Assembly: GCA_030532575.1 (NCBI GenBank) | Contig: JAUNKV010000001.1 | Location: forward strand, 62,001-126,000 | Origin: Propionibacteriaceae bacterium | Lineage (GTDB): Bacteria > Actinomycetota > Actinomycetes > Propionibacteriales > Propionibacteriaceae | DNA length: 64,000 bases | Reading direction: 5' to 3' | In this document: positions 19,230-27,407 of the stretch, in pieces | Position numbering within the stretch: position 1 is the stretch's first letter | How the letters are laid out: every line of letters starts with the position of its first letter | The notes under the pieces: generated by a model | The model's database searches: none | Seen by the model: only the letters and a program-made list of their open reading frames with translations | Told to the model about the DNA's origin: nothing | Made by a program: the position numbers and the translations under genes

Positions 19230-20785
19230 CAGGCCTCCTTGACGATCGAGGTGGAACGGCGACGGCGGCGACCGAGCAGTGAGTCCCGTGTGACCCCCAT
19301 GTGCGAGGCGTCCAGGCCGGACAGCCTGTGACCCTCACCGAAGAACCTGGTGCGTCCCAGGACCTGCACCAGCGGCTTGGTGAAGAAGAAGCACACGGCC
19401 AGGTCGATGAGGGTGGTCAGCCCCAGGGCGAAGGCGAAGCCCTTGACACCGCCGACGGCCAGGATGAACAGCACCACGGCCGAGAGGATCGAGACCATGT
19501 CCGCCACGATGATGGTGGAGCGGGCCTTGGTCCAGCCGGTGGTCAGCGCCGACTTGAGGCTGCGTCCGTCACGGATCTCGTCACGGATGCGCTCGAAGTA
19601 GATCACGAAGGAGTCCGCGGTCACACCGATGGCCACGATGGCACCTGCGATGGCCGGAAGATTCAGGGTGAAACCCATCGCCTCACCGAGGATCACCATC
19701 GAGGCGTAGGTGGCCAGGGCGGCGACCCCGAGCGAGCCGATGACCACCAGACCGAGACCCCGGTAGTACATCAGGCAGTAGACGATGACCAGGCTGAGAC
19801 CGATCACACCGGCGATGAGGCCGACCCGCAGCTGTTCACCACCCAGCGTCGCGGAGACGGTCTCGACCTGGGAGGGCTCGAAGTTCAGCGGCAGCGAACC
19901 GAAGCGAAGGATGTTGGCCAGCTGAGCCGCAGACTCCGGGGTGAAATTGCCACTGATCTGGGCGTTGCCATCGGTGATCGCACTCTGCACCCGGGCGTTG
20001 GACTCCACCACGCCGTCGAGGAGAACCGCGAACTGGTTGGTCGGGTCCGGCTTCGAGACCAGCGCGGTGGTCAGGGCACGAAGCGACTCGGTGCCGTCCG
20101 GGTCGAAGGAGAGGGCCACGACGGTGTGCAGCTCACCGGCCGGAACCGTCGAGACGGCGTTGGTCACACGCTCACCGACGATGGCCACGGGCCCCAGCAG
20201 GAATTTCGTGGTCCTGCCGGAGTCGCAGGCGACGGTGGCACCATCCAGCGGCTGTGCCACCTTGTCCCCGCACTGGTAGCGCTGGAAGGCCGTCTGGTCC
20301 TCCGGCGTGGCCTGGTAGGCCAGGACCTCGGCGACCGGCATCAGCTCTCCGGTGGTGCCGGGCTCCGGGGTCGGGGTGGGCAACCGGTCGACGCCGTCCT
20401 CCGCAACCGGGATGGCCGGCTGGTGGCTGAGCACCGGCCGGAAGGTCAGCTGGGCTGTGCTGCCGATGAGATCGACCAGGTCGTCGCGCTGCACGTTCGG
20501 CGCGGAGACCACGATGTGGCGGTCCCCGGAGGTGGTGACCGAGGCCTCACTCACACCGAGGCTGTCCACCCGGTTCTGGATGATCTGGCGGGCCTGCTCC
20601 AGGTTCTCCGCCTCCACCGTGGAGTTGGTCGCGGTCAGGGTGATGGTCATGCCGCCCTGCAGGTCGAGCCCCAGCTTGGGGGTCCAGATCCTGCCGAGCG
20701 CCATGATGCCGTACAGCCCGGCCAGCGCGATCAGGAAGATGATGAGCACGAGCCCCGGACGGGGCTTTCGGGATGAGGTTGCCAT
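19229..20785 (-). CDS. secD: Protein translocase subunit SecD
   Basis: A 518-residue SecD with six membrane segments and a long first periplasmic-side loop. The motifs LGLDLQGGMTITL near the first helix and DSFVIYFERIRDEIRDGRSL in the membrane domain are diagnostic. The extracytoplasmic P1 domain (about 45-310) has a Pro/Thr/Glu-rich insert at about 130-145, which actinobacterial SecD proteins often carry. It is encoded just after yajC with a 6-base gap and is coupled to secF. Confidence 0.95.
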   Translation of the reverse strand: MATSSRKPRPGLVLIIFLIALAGLYGIMALGRIWTPKLGLDLQGGMTITLTATNSTVEAENLEQARQIIQNRVDSLGVSEASVTTSGDRHIVVSAPNVQRDDLVDLIGSTAQLTFRPVLSHQPAIPVAEDGVDRLPTPTPEPGTTGELMPVAEVLAYQATPEDQTAFQRYQCGDKVAQPLDGATVACDSGRTTKFLLGPVAIVGERVTNAVSTVPAGELHTVVALSFDPDGTESLRALTTALVSKPDPTNQFAVLLDGVVESNARVQSAITDGNAQISGNFTPESAAQLANILRFGSLPLNFEPSQVETVSATLGGEQLRVGLIAGVIGLSLVIVYCLMYYRGLGLVVIGSLGVAALATYASMVILGEAMGFTLNLPAIAGAIVAIGVTADSFVIYFERIRDEIRDGRSLKSALTTGWTKARSTIIVADMVSILSAVVLFILAVGGVKGFAFALGLTTLIDLAVCFFFTKPLVQVLGRTRFFGEGHRLSGLDASHMGVTRDSLLGRRRRRSTSIVKEA

Positions 20786-20791
20786 GTGGGA

Positions 20792-21163
20792 TCAGTTCTT
20801 CTCGGTGGCCTCGTCCTGGCCGGGGTTCTCCTCAGGAAGCTCGGGCATCTGGTCCAAGTCCGACTCGGCCCCCGGGGCGGTGTCGTCGTCGAACTCGAAC
20901 TCCTCCTCGTCCTCGGTGACCACTCGCAGGATCGCCCCCTTGAGGGTGGTCACCTCGACGCCCGGGGCGAACTCGACGATGGCCTGCTTGTCGCCGACAT
21001 GGGTCAGGGTGCCGTAGAGGCCACTCTGCAGCAGCACCCGGGTACCGGGCTGCAGTGCGTTGATGGTCTCCTGGTGTTCCCGCATCCGCTTCTGCTGGGG
21101 GCGGATGAGCAGGAAGTAGAACAGGGCACCGAACGCGACGAGCGGCAGGAGCATTTCGAGCAT
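20792..21163 (-). CDS. yajC: Preprotein translocase subunit YajC
   Basis: A 123-residue protein with one N-terminal membrane helix (LLPLVAFGALFYFLLIRPQQ) followed by the YajC core (RPQQKRMREHQETINALQPGTRVLLQSG). The C-terminus is a very acidic tail rich in Glu and Asp, as in many high-GC species. YajC associates with SecDF. The ATG has AAGGA upstream. It heads the yajC-secD-secF string, 53 bases downstream of ruvB. Confidence 0.93.
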   Translation of the reverse strand: MLEMLLPLVAFGALFYFLLIRPQQKRMREHQETINALQPGTRVLLQSGLYGTLTHVGDKQAIVEFAPGVEVTTLKGAILRVVTEDEEEFEFDDDTAPGAESDLDQMPELPEENPGQDEATEKN

Positions 21164-21216
21164 GGAGAGGTCCTTCAGAAGTGTTCAGGGCAAGGATTGC
21201 CGAGGGTCAGGATAGC

Positions 21217-22236
21217 TCAATCGAACAGGGAGGGGTCGCCACCGGGTGGTTGCAGGCCGAGGTGTCGCCACCCGGCCCCGGTTGCGATTCTGCCCCGGGG
21301 GGTGCGCATCATCAGCCCTTCCCGGATCAGGAACGGCTCGGCCACCTCGGAGACGGTCTCGGTCTCCTCCCCCACGCTGAGCGCCAGGGTGGACAGGCCG
21401 ACGGGTCCGCCGCCGAACAGGGTGCACAGGTTGTTCAACACCGCCCGGTCCAGCCGGTCCAGTCCGCGGGCGTCCACCTCGTAGAGCTCCAGGGCGGCCC
21501 GGGCATGGGTGAGAGTGACATGACTCTCCCCGGCCACCTGGGCGTAGTCGCGCACCCGCCTGAGCAGCCGATTCGCGATGCGTGGGGTGCCCCGGGAGCG
21601 GTCTGCGATCTCCTGCGCTGCCCGGGTTGCGAGGTTCACCCCCAGCTTCAGGGCCGAGGCGGCGACGATCCCGGCCAGGTCTGCGGCGTCATAGAACTCC
21701 AGCTGCGCGGTGAAACCGAACCGGTCCCTGAGCGGACCCGGCAGCAGTCCGGCCCGTGTGGTGGCACCGACAAGGGTGAACGGCGGCAGCTCGATGGGGA
21801 TCGCGGTGGCCCCGGGCCCTTTGCCCACCACGACATCCACCCGGAAGTCCTCCATCGCCAGGTAGAGCATCTCCTCCGCTGGCCTGGCCAGCCGGTGGAT
21901 CTCGTCGAGGAAGAGCACATCACCGTCATCGAGGCCGGAGAGAATGGCGGCAAGGTCCCCGGCGTGCTGGATGGCAGGCCCTGAGGAAATCCTGAGGTTG
22001 ACCCCCAGCTCGGCGGCAACGATCATGGCGAGCGTGGTCTTGCCGAGCCCGGGCGGGCCGGACAGCAGCACGTGGTCCGGGCTGGCTCCCCTGTGCCGGG
22101 CGGCATCGAGCACCAGCCCGAGCTGGTCACGCACCCGGGGCTGGCCCTCGAACTCGACGAGGCGTTTCGGGCGCAGGGCCGCCTCGAACTCCTTCTCCTC
22201 GCCCCTGGGGTGCGGGCTGACCGCTGAGTTGTCCAT
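21217..22236 (-). CDS. ruvB: Holliday junction branch-migration helicase RuvB
   Basis: A 339-residue AAA+ motor. Walker [10 protein letters not shown] is at 60-68, Walker [10 protein letters not shown] near 108-116, the sensor GATTRAGLL and arginine-finger region (PLRDRFGF) follow, and a C-terminal winged helix ends the protein. RuvB hexamers drive branch migration with RuvA. The gene sits 10 bases after ruvA in the standard ruvC-ruvA-ruvB order. Confidence 0.97.
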   Translation of the reverse strand: MDNSAVSPHPRGEEKEFEAALRPKRLVEFEGQPRVRDQLGLVLDAARHRGASPDHVLLSGPPGLGKTTLAMIVAAELGVNLRISSGPAIQHAGDLAAILSGLDDGDVLFLDEIHRLARPAEEMLYLAMEDFRVDVVVGKGPGATAIPIELPPFTLVGATTRAGLLPGPLRDRFGFTAQLEFYDAADLAGIVAASALKLGVNLATRAAQEIADRSRGTPRIANRLLRRVRDYAQVAGESHVTLTHARAALELYEVDARGLDRLDRAVLNNLCTLFGGGPVGLSTLALSVGEETETVSEVAEPFLIREGLMMRTPRGRIATGAGWRHLGLQPPGGDPSLFD

Positions 22237-22246
22237 CCGATCCTCC

Positions 22247-22852
22247 TCAGCGCTTCGCCAGTGAGCTCAGCGCGGCCCGCATCAGTTGCCGGATGCTGGC
22301 CCCCGCTGCGGCCTGCTCGGCGATGGAGTCGCAGGCGGCAGCCGCATCCTTGGCCGACCATCCAAGTCCTTGGAGGCCTTCGGCGACCTGCTCCCGCCAG
22401 GTCTCCTCGCCCTGCATCGGCCCCGCTTCCGGTGCGGAGTCGTCGAGGGCCAGCAGGGCGGCCTTGTCCCGTAGCTCCAGGATGATCTTCTGTGCCATCT
22501 TCGGCCCCACCCCGGGAGCTCGGGAGATGGCACGGGTGTCATCGGCCAGCACCGCGCGCTTCAACTCCCCGGGCGGCAGTACCGAGCAGATGGCCAGGGC
22601 CACCTTCGGACCGACGCCACTGGGGGCCTGCACCAGGTCGAACATCTCACGCTCAGCCGCGGTGCTGAACCCGAACAGGGTCAAGGAGTCCTCCCGGACC
22701 ACCAGCGAGGTGTGGACCGTGGTCGGCTCCCCTGGCCTGAGCGCAGCAGCGGTGCCGGGGGTGCACAGCGCCCGGTAACCCACTCCTGCGACGTCGATGA
22801 CGAACCACGTCGTCCCGGCGTGGACCACGGTTCCGGTCAGCTGAGCAATCAT
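22247..22852 (-). CDS. ruvA: Holliday junction-binding protein RuvA
   Basis: A 201-residue RuvA. Domain I is an OB fold ([13 protein letters not shown]), domain II carries helix-hairpin-helix DNA-binding repeats ([16 protein letters not shown] and [14 protein letters not shown]), and a C-terminal domain III contacts RuvB. Its ATG overlaps the ruvC stop (ATGA). It binds four-way junctions and loads RuvB. Confidence 0.96.
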   Translation of the reverse strand: MIAQLTGTVVHAGTTWFVIDVAGVGYRALCTPGTAAALRPGEPTTVHTSLVVREDSLTLFGFSTAAEREMFDLVQAPSGVGPKVALAICSVLPPGELKRAVLADDTRAISRAPGVGPKMAQKIILELRDKAALLALDDSAPEAGPMQGEETWREQVAEGLQGLGWSAKDAAAACDSIAEQAAAGASIRQLMRAALSSLAKR

Positions 22853-23382
22853 GATGTCTTCCTGGCTGCCGCGACCAGGGCGGCGTAGCGGTTGGTGTGT
22901 CCGCCACGCCAGGCGTGGCAGACGGCCAGCGCGAGGGCATCGGCCGCATCGGCCGGGCGGGGCGGGGAGCTGAGTCTCAGGATCGTGGTGACCATGGCGG
23001 TGACCTGGGCCTTGTCCGCTCGGCCCGAGCCGGTGACGGCCGCCTTGACCTCGCTGGGGGTGTGAAAGGTCACGGGCAGGCCATGCCGGGCCGCGACCAG
23101 GGCCGCGACCCCGGCGGCCTGCGCGGTGTCGATGACCGAGGCGCGGTTGTGCTGGGCGAAGACTCGTTCGATGGCCACGACATCGGGCCGATGTTCCTCG
23201 ATCCAGGACTCCAGGCCCGCCTCCAAGGACAGCAGGCGCTGCCCGATGTCGAGTTCGGGGCTGCTACGGGCCACCCCGACCGCCACGAACGAGGGGGGAC
23301 GCCCGACGGTGCCGCGGACAACGGCCATGCCGCACCGGGTGAGGCCGGGGTCGATTCCCAGGATCCGCTTCATCTCGAACAT
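22849..23382 (-). CDS. ruvC: Crossover junction endodeoxyribonuclease RuvC
   Basis: A 177-residue Holliday junction resolvase. The acidic active-site residues are visible: Asp in LGIDPG (residue 11 from the first Met), Glu in AIERVF (about 72) and the C-terminal Asp pair in [12 protein letters not shown]. The start may be the ATG at 23382 or the one at 23373 ([10 protein letters not shown]), which matches the usual N-terminus better; neither has a clear ribosome-binding site. It lies 18 bases after yebC and overlaps ruvA. Confidence 0.95.
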   Translation of the reverse strand: MFEMKRILGIDPGLTRCGMAVVRGTVGRPPSFVAVGVARSSPELDIGQRLLSLEAGLESWIEEHRPDVVAIERVFAQHNRASVIDTAQAAGVAALVAARHGLPVTFHTPSEVKAAVTGSGRADKAQVTAMVTTILRLSSPPRPADAADALALAVCHAWRGGHTNRYAALVAAARKTS

Positions 23383-23400
23383 CAGTTCGATGATAGCGGA

Positions 23401-24174
23401 TCAATCCTCGTTCTCGAGGGCTGCCGCCACCTCATCACTCAGATCCAGGTTGGTGTAGACGTTCTGCACATCGTCGGAGTCCTCCAGCGCATCGATGATG
23501 CGGAAGGCCTTGGTCGCGACCTCCACACTGTCCACCTGTTGATCGAAGGAAGCCACGAACTGCACCTCGGCGGAGTCGTACTCCAGGCCTGCAGCCTCAA
23601 CAGCCCTGCGGACCTCGACGATGTCGGCGGGATCGCACAGCGCCTCCCAGGTCTCCCCTTCGTCGCGGACCTCCTCCAGACCGGCCTCGAGCGCCGCCTC
23701 CAACAGGTCGTCCTCGGTGAGTTCGCGCTCCCCCTGCTGCTTCGGCACCACGACCACGCCCTTGCGGGCGAACAGTCGCTGCACGGAGCCGACATCAGCC
23801 ATCGTGCCGCCGTTGCGGGTCACGGCGACACGCACATCGGATGCGGATCGGTTGCGGTTGTCGGTGAGGCACTCGATCAGGATCGCGATACCGGCCGGAC
23901 CATAGGCTTCGTAGGTGATCGTCTCGTAGTCCGCACCGCCGGACTCGGCTCCGGAGCCACGCTTGACGGCCCGGTCGATGTTGTCATTGGGAACCGAGGA
24001 CTTCTTGGCCTTCTGGATGGCGTCGTACAGGGTCGGGTTCCCGGCGGGGTCACCGCCACCGAGCCTGGCAGCGACCTCGACGTTCTTGATGAGTTTCGCG
24101 AACAGCTTGCCGCGCTTGGCGTCGATGACCGCCTTCTTGTGCTTCGTCGTCGCCCATTTGGAGTGGCCGCTCAT
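23401..24174 (-). CDS. yebC: YebC/PmpR-family protein (translation factor/regulator)
   Basis: A 257-residue YebC with the diagnostic N-terminus ([20 protein letters not shown]) and the three-domain layout of the family. YebC-family proteins were annotated as transcriptional regulators; recent work links them to translation of difficult (for example proline-rich) stretches. It is first in the yebC-ruvC-ruvA-ruvB order common in actinobacteria. A -10-like TATAAG lies about 10 bases upstream of its ATG on the minus strand, so the promoter may sit in the 24175-24223 gap. Confidence 0.95.
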   Translation of the reverse strand: MSGHSKWATTKHKKAVIDAKRGKLFAKLIKNVEVAARLGGGDPAGNPTLYDAIQKAKKSSVPNDNIDRAVKRGSGAESGGADYETITYEAYGPAGIAILIECLTDNRNRSASDVRVAVTRNGGTMADVGSVQRLFARKGVVVVPKQQGERELTEDDLLEAALEAGLEEVRDEGETWEALCDPADIVEVRRAVEAAGLEYDSAEVQFVASFDQQVDSVEVATKAFRIIDALEDSDDVQNVYTNLDLSDEVAAALENED

Positions 24175-24223
24175 TCATCACGTCCTTATACCTGATGGTC
24201 ACAATTGCAAGGCGCAGCATATA

Positions 24224-25162
24224 TCAGGCGATGGTGAGTTCGAGAGTGGCCACGCTGTCGGTCTCCTCGTACCCGAGGGTTCGGGTGAGCCATGCGGCGA
24301 CACTGCGGCTGGGAACATCGACGCTGATCCCGCAGGAATCGATCTCGGCGGCGGCCATCGCGTGCATGGATCGGGCCAGCATCGCCTCGGCGATCCCATG
24401 GCGACGTTCGTGCGGTGTCACCCCCAACCGGTCACACCAGCCCTGCTCGGCCTCCCCGTCGACGGTGGGCACACAGCCGTTGAGGCAGTACCCGATGACC
24501 CTTCCCTCGCGCAGCGCGACGACCGACCAGTCAGGCCGGAAGGCCTCGTCGGCCAGGGACTCCTCCCAGGTCTGCTGCGGGAACGGGGCAGCGAAGCACA
24601 GCCGGTGCAGCTCGAGCACCGCATCACTCAACTCTGCGGAGAAGGGCACGAAGTCAACACCCTGCGGACAGACCGGGAGTGGGAGCGGGTGGATCGGGCG
24701 GGTCATGTCGATCAGGCATCGGGTGATCGTGAAACCGCGGTGCAGCAACAACTGCTCCAGCCCCTGCTGTCCCTCGACCACGCAGCGCAGCCGCAGTTCT
24801 TCACCCGGGTGTGTGGCATCGCGCCACCGAGTGGCGTGCTCCACCTGCCAGCGAAGCAGGCTGACCCCGATCCCCTGGTGGCGGTGCGTGGGGTGAACCG
24901 CCCCGAACAGGTGGACCACGAGTTCCTCCTCGGGGTCCACGAAGTTCCAGGCGAAGGCGGACAGGCTGCCGTAGTCGTCCCAGCCCCCGACGGCCTCCCC
25001 CAGGTCAGCGCCGGGGGGAAGGGAGTCCAACAGATCGGATGCCGTGTTGAGCAGGGGGTCGTCGATGACCGCGATCTGGTTCTGCAACCGAGTCACCTCC
25101 TCCCAGTCCTGGCTGCCCAATGGGCGCCAGGTGAGATGGGGATCGACGAACTCGTCCATCAT
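24224..25162 (-). CDS. Tandem GNAT-family N-acetyltransferase
   Basis: A 312-residue protein with two GNAT domains. Acetyl-CoA-binding motifs are VHPTHRHQGIG near 89-99 and VTPHERRHGIAEAML in the C-terminal half. Mycothiol synthase (MshD) has the same tandem-GNAT layout and length, but I do not see enough to assign it. The open frame extends to 25225; the ATG at 25162 is preferred because it overlaps the upstream stop (ATGA), like most junctions in this operon, and removes a 67-base overlap. It is the last gene of the pcp-hisA-FAR/HAD-LarA-like-PlsC-like string. Confidence 0.75.
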   Translation of the reverse strand: MMDEFVDPHLTWRPLGSQDWEEVTRLQNQIAVIDDPLLNTASDLLDSLPPGADLGEAVGGWDDYGSLSAFAWNFVDPEEELVVHLFGAVHPTHRHQGIGVSLLRWQVEHATRWRDATHPGEELRLRCVVEGQQGLEQLLLHRGFTITRCLIDMTRPIHPLPLPVCPQGVDFVPFSAELSDAVLELHRLCFAAPFPQQTWEESLADEAFRPDWSVVALREGRVIGYCLNGCVPTVDGEAEQGWCDRLGVTPHERRHGIAEAMLARSMHAMAAAEIDSCGISVDVPSRSVAAWLTRTLGYEETDSVATLELTIA

Positions 25163-25902
25163 CGGCACCAGATTCCGGACTGCTGCGAGCCACGCGGAGC
25201 GCTCTGCTGCCATCGTCGCCGCCACCTGGACATCGGCTGGGCCTCACCGGTGACCGGTCCGCGATGCTGCAGCGCCCACCAGGACAGATCCCCTCGGTTG
25301 AACAGGGCGGCAACCGCGGCCTGGATCTCGGCGGTCGCTTCCGTCAGCGACTGGCCGCGCACGTAGATCGGGGAACCGAAGCGCACCGAGACCTTGGGGC
25401 GTCGCCTCAGCGCCAGCCGCAGCACCTCGTTCAGGTGATAGGTGCCCACCATCGCAACCGGGACCACGGGGACGTTGTACAGGTTCGCCAGTTCGGCCGG
25501 GAGCTCCGAGAACTCCCCCACCCCTCCGGCAGGGCCGGCGGACTCGGAGAAGATCACGACGCTGCGGCCCCGGCCGAGTGCCCGCTGCGGTCGACCCGAG
25601 GTGGCGTACAGCCTGGCGGGAAGCGCGGCCTGCAGCACCCGCCAGTCCAACACCCCTTGCTCGTTGCAGGCGAGGATCACTGGCGCATCGAGCCCGTCGA
25701 GCGCTCCCAGACCCGCCACCTGATACTCGAGCCGCCAGGCCAGTGGGTTGAGCAGGTTCGGCCCCTCGGCCATCTCGCTCCCACCCAACCTGCGGCCTCC
25801 CCGGGAAGTGCGCGACGGCGCTCCCATGGGCCTGGGCGAGCGCAATCCGAACCCGGTTCGGGCGAATCGCCCCATGTCCTTGAACCAGGTGATCACCGGC
25901 AC
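25159..25902 (-). CDS. PlsC-like acyltransferase homologue lacking the catalytic His
   Basis: A 247-residue protein with a lysophospholipid acyltransferase (PlsC) fold pattern. Where active members have NHxxxxD, this has NEQGVLD, so the catalytic His is Glu (E81, D86). Block III (normally FPEGTRS) reads FSESAGP, while the later VPVVPVAMVG block is well kept. It is therefore probably inactive or has changed chemistry. The N-terminal 45 residues are basic and low-complexity. The start is a GTG at 25902 or the GTG at 25896 that overlaps the previous stop. It lies between the LarA-like and GNAT genes. Confidence 0.65.
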   Translation of the reverse strand: MPVITWFKDMGRFARTGFGLRSPRPMGAPSRTSRGGRRLGGSEMAEGPNLLNPLAWRLEYQVAGLGALDGLDAPVILACNEQGVLDWRVLQAALPARLYATSGRPQRALGRGRSVVIFSESAGPAGGVGEFSELPAELANLYNVPVVPVAMVGTYHLNEVLRLALRRRPKVSVRFGSPIYVRGQSLTEATAEIQAAVAALFNRGDLSWWALQHRGPVTGEAQPMSRWRRRWQQSAPRGSQQSGIWCR

Positions 25903-27407
25903 GCCCCCGTCGCCCGTCCCGGACCGTGCAGGTAGGTGATCGTCCCCGACCCGCCGTGGTCACGGGCCAACTCGAGGGCATCGGCCAAGGTGGTGGCCGC
26001 CCGGTGACCGAGCACAGCTGCTGATTCACGGGAGCCCCCGACCCAGATCACCTCGGACAGCCGGGAGGTCGCCTCCTGGATGGCGTACCAGGAATGGAAC
26101 ACCGCCAGCGGGTGGTGGGCATGATGATCGCGGTACAGCCGGAGATGCCAGTCCTCGCCCAAGGCCTGTGGCTCGAACCGACGGTGGATCTCCTGGGCGT
26201 CGCGGGTCTGCGGCAGGACCTTGTCGAAGAAGTCCGCGCTCGAGGACTGCAACCGATTCGAGAAGAGCCGGAGCAACGGGTGAAAGGCGATGACCACGCC
26301 ACCGTCGCGGACCAAGGGGGTGGCGCCATGGTTGCCTACGCGGTCCACCAGGGCGTGGTGGGCGGCGCTGATCGGGGAACCGACGGGATCACCGGGATCG
26401 ATGCTGCTGCCCCACACCGAGGTGATGACGGTGTCGGAACTCGTGACCAGGACGGCGTTGGCGGCTTGCCAGACCGCCGAGGCCTGGCGGATCACCTCAT
26501 CCGGGGCACCTGCCACGACATCCAACACCTGACGGTCGGCTCGGGGCGAGGCGTGGAGCCGGTGGGCACCTCTCACGGGCATCAGTTCCACCAGCTGTCG
26601 GGCCGCAGCGAAGGCCAGCTGGTGCGGCAGCCGCCACTCCCATTCCCGCTCGTTGAGGAAGCTGAGCGCCTGCCCCAGGAAGGGCTGCCCCAGGACGGCC
26701 GAGATGGCGAACACCTCGATGCGTTCCCCGATGGCCTGCGACACCTGCGCCACGGCCTCGGCGGAGCCACCAAGCCCTGCGATGCGGTTGATCGTGGCGA
26801 TGTCGGTGGCACCGGTGGCGAGCACGCAGCCACCCCTTCTGCCGTGGCACACGTCCACCACGACCACCAGATCGGACTCAGCGATGCGCGGGTCCACCAG
26901 CACGGGTTGCCCTTCCACCCTGGTGATCTCGACGAGTTCCGAGGAGGTGACGTCATGGCTGTGGATCAGACCATCGGGCAGGAAGGAGGCCGCAACCCGG
27001 TCCCCGAGGGCGGCAACCACGTCCTTTGCCGACCACCGTGGGGACAGCCCGGCCGCGATGACCAGCGCCACGTCGTCGACTCCGGCGCGGGCCGCCTGCT
27101 CGAGCACCCGCTCCACCATGCTGCGACGCACGTCGAAACGCATCCGGGGTTGCACCGGATGGACGCTGCCCACCACCACGGTGAGCTTCATCCCTGGACG
27201 CAGCTGGGTGGCCAGCGGGCTGGCTCCCACCGGTGAGGCCAGGCAGGAGTCGATGAGGGGAACCGGATCGCTGGAGGGCATCGGGTCAGGCGGGTAGACC
27301 ACCTGGGTACCCGTCGGGAACCGCTGCAGCTGCACCCGACTGCCGGAGAGGGTCAGCAGATCGCTGGTGCGTTCATCGACGGTCAGGACGAAACCGGGGC
27401 GGCTCAT
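25893..27407 (-). CDS. LarA-like (DUF2088) protein lacking pincer-cofactor residues
   Basis: A 504-residue protein whose first half aligns by eye with the N-terminal domain of nickel-pincer lactate racemase LarA: a Rossmann-like block (KLTVVVGSVHP), a VALVIAAGL block, IHSHDV, and AESDLVVVVDVCHG. Known catalytic positions look altered: the TGCHR block reads AGLSP (119-123), and the GGRK block that supplies the pincer-bound Lys reads LATGATD (196-202), with no Lys. A racemase function is thus unlikely. The ATG at 27407 overlaps the upstream stop (ATGA); a longer open frame upstream only overlaps the FAR/HAD gene. Confidence 0.65.
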   Translation of the reverse strand: MSRPGFVLTVDERTSDLLTLSGSRVQLQRFPTGTQVVYPPDPMPSSDPVPLIDSCLASPVGASPLATQLRPGMKLTVVVGSVHPVQPRMRFDVRRSMVERVLEQAARAGVDDVALVIAAGLSPRWSAKDVVAALGDRVAASFLPDGLIHSHDVTSSELVEITRVEGQPVLVDPRIAESDLVVVVDVCHGRRGGCVLATGATDIATINRIAGLGGSAEAVAQVSQAIGERIEVFAISAVLGQPFLGQALSFLNEREWEWRLPHQLAFAAARQLVELMPVRGAHRLHASPRADRQVLDVVAGAPDEVIRQASAVWQAANAVLVTSSDTVITSVWGSSIDPGDPVGSPISAAHHALVDRVGNHGATPLVRDGGVVIAFHPLLRLFSNRLQSSSADFFDKVLPQTRDAQEIHRRFEPQALGEDWHLRLYRDHHAHHPLAVFHSWYAIQEATSRLSEVIWVGGSRESAAVLGHRAATTLADALELARDHGGSGTITYLHGPGRATGACR

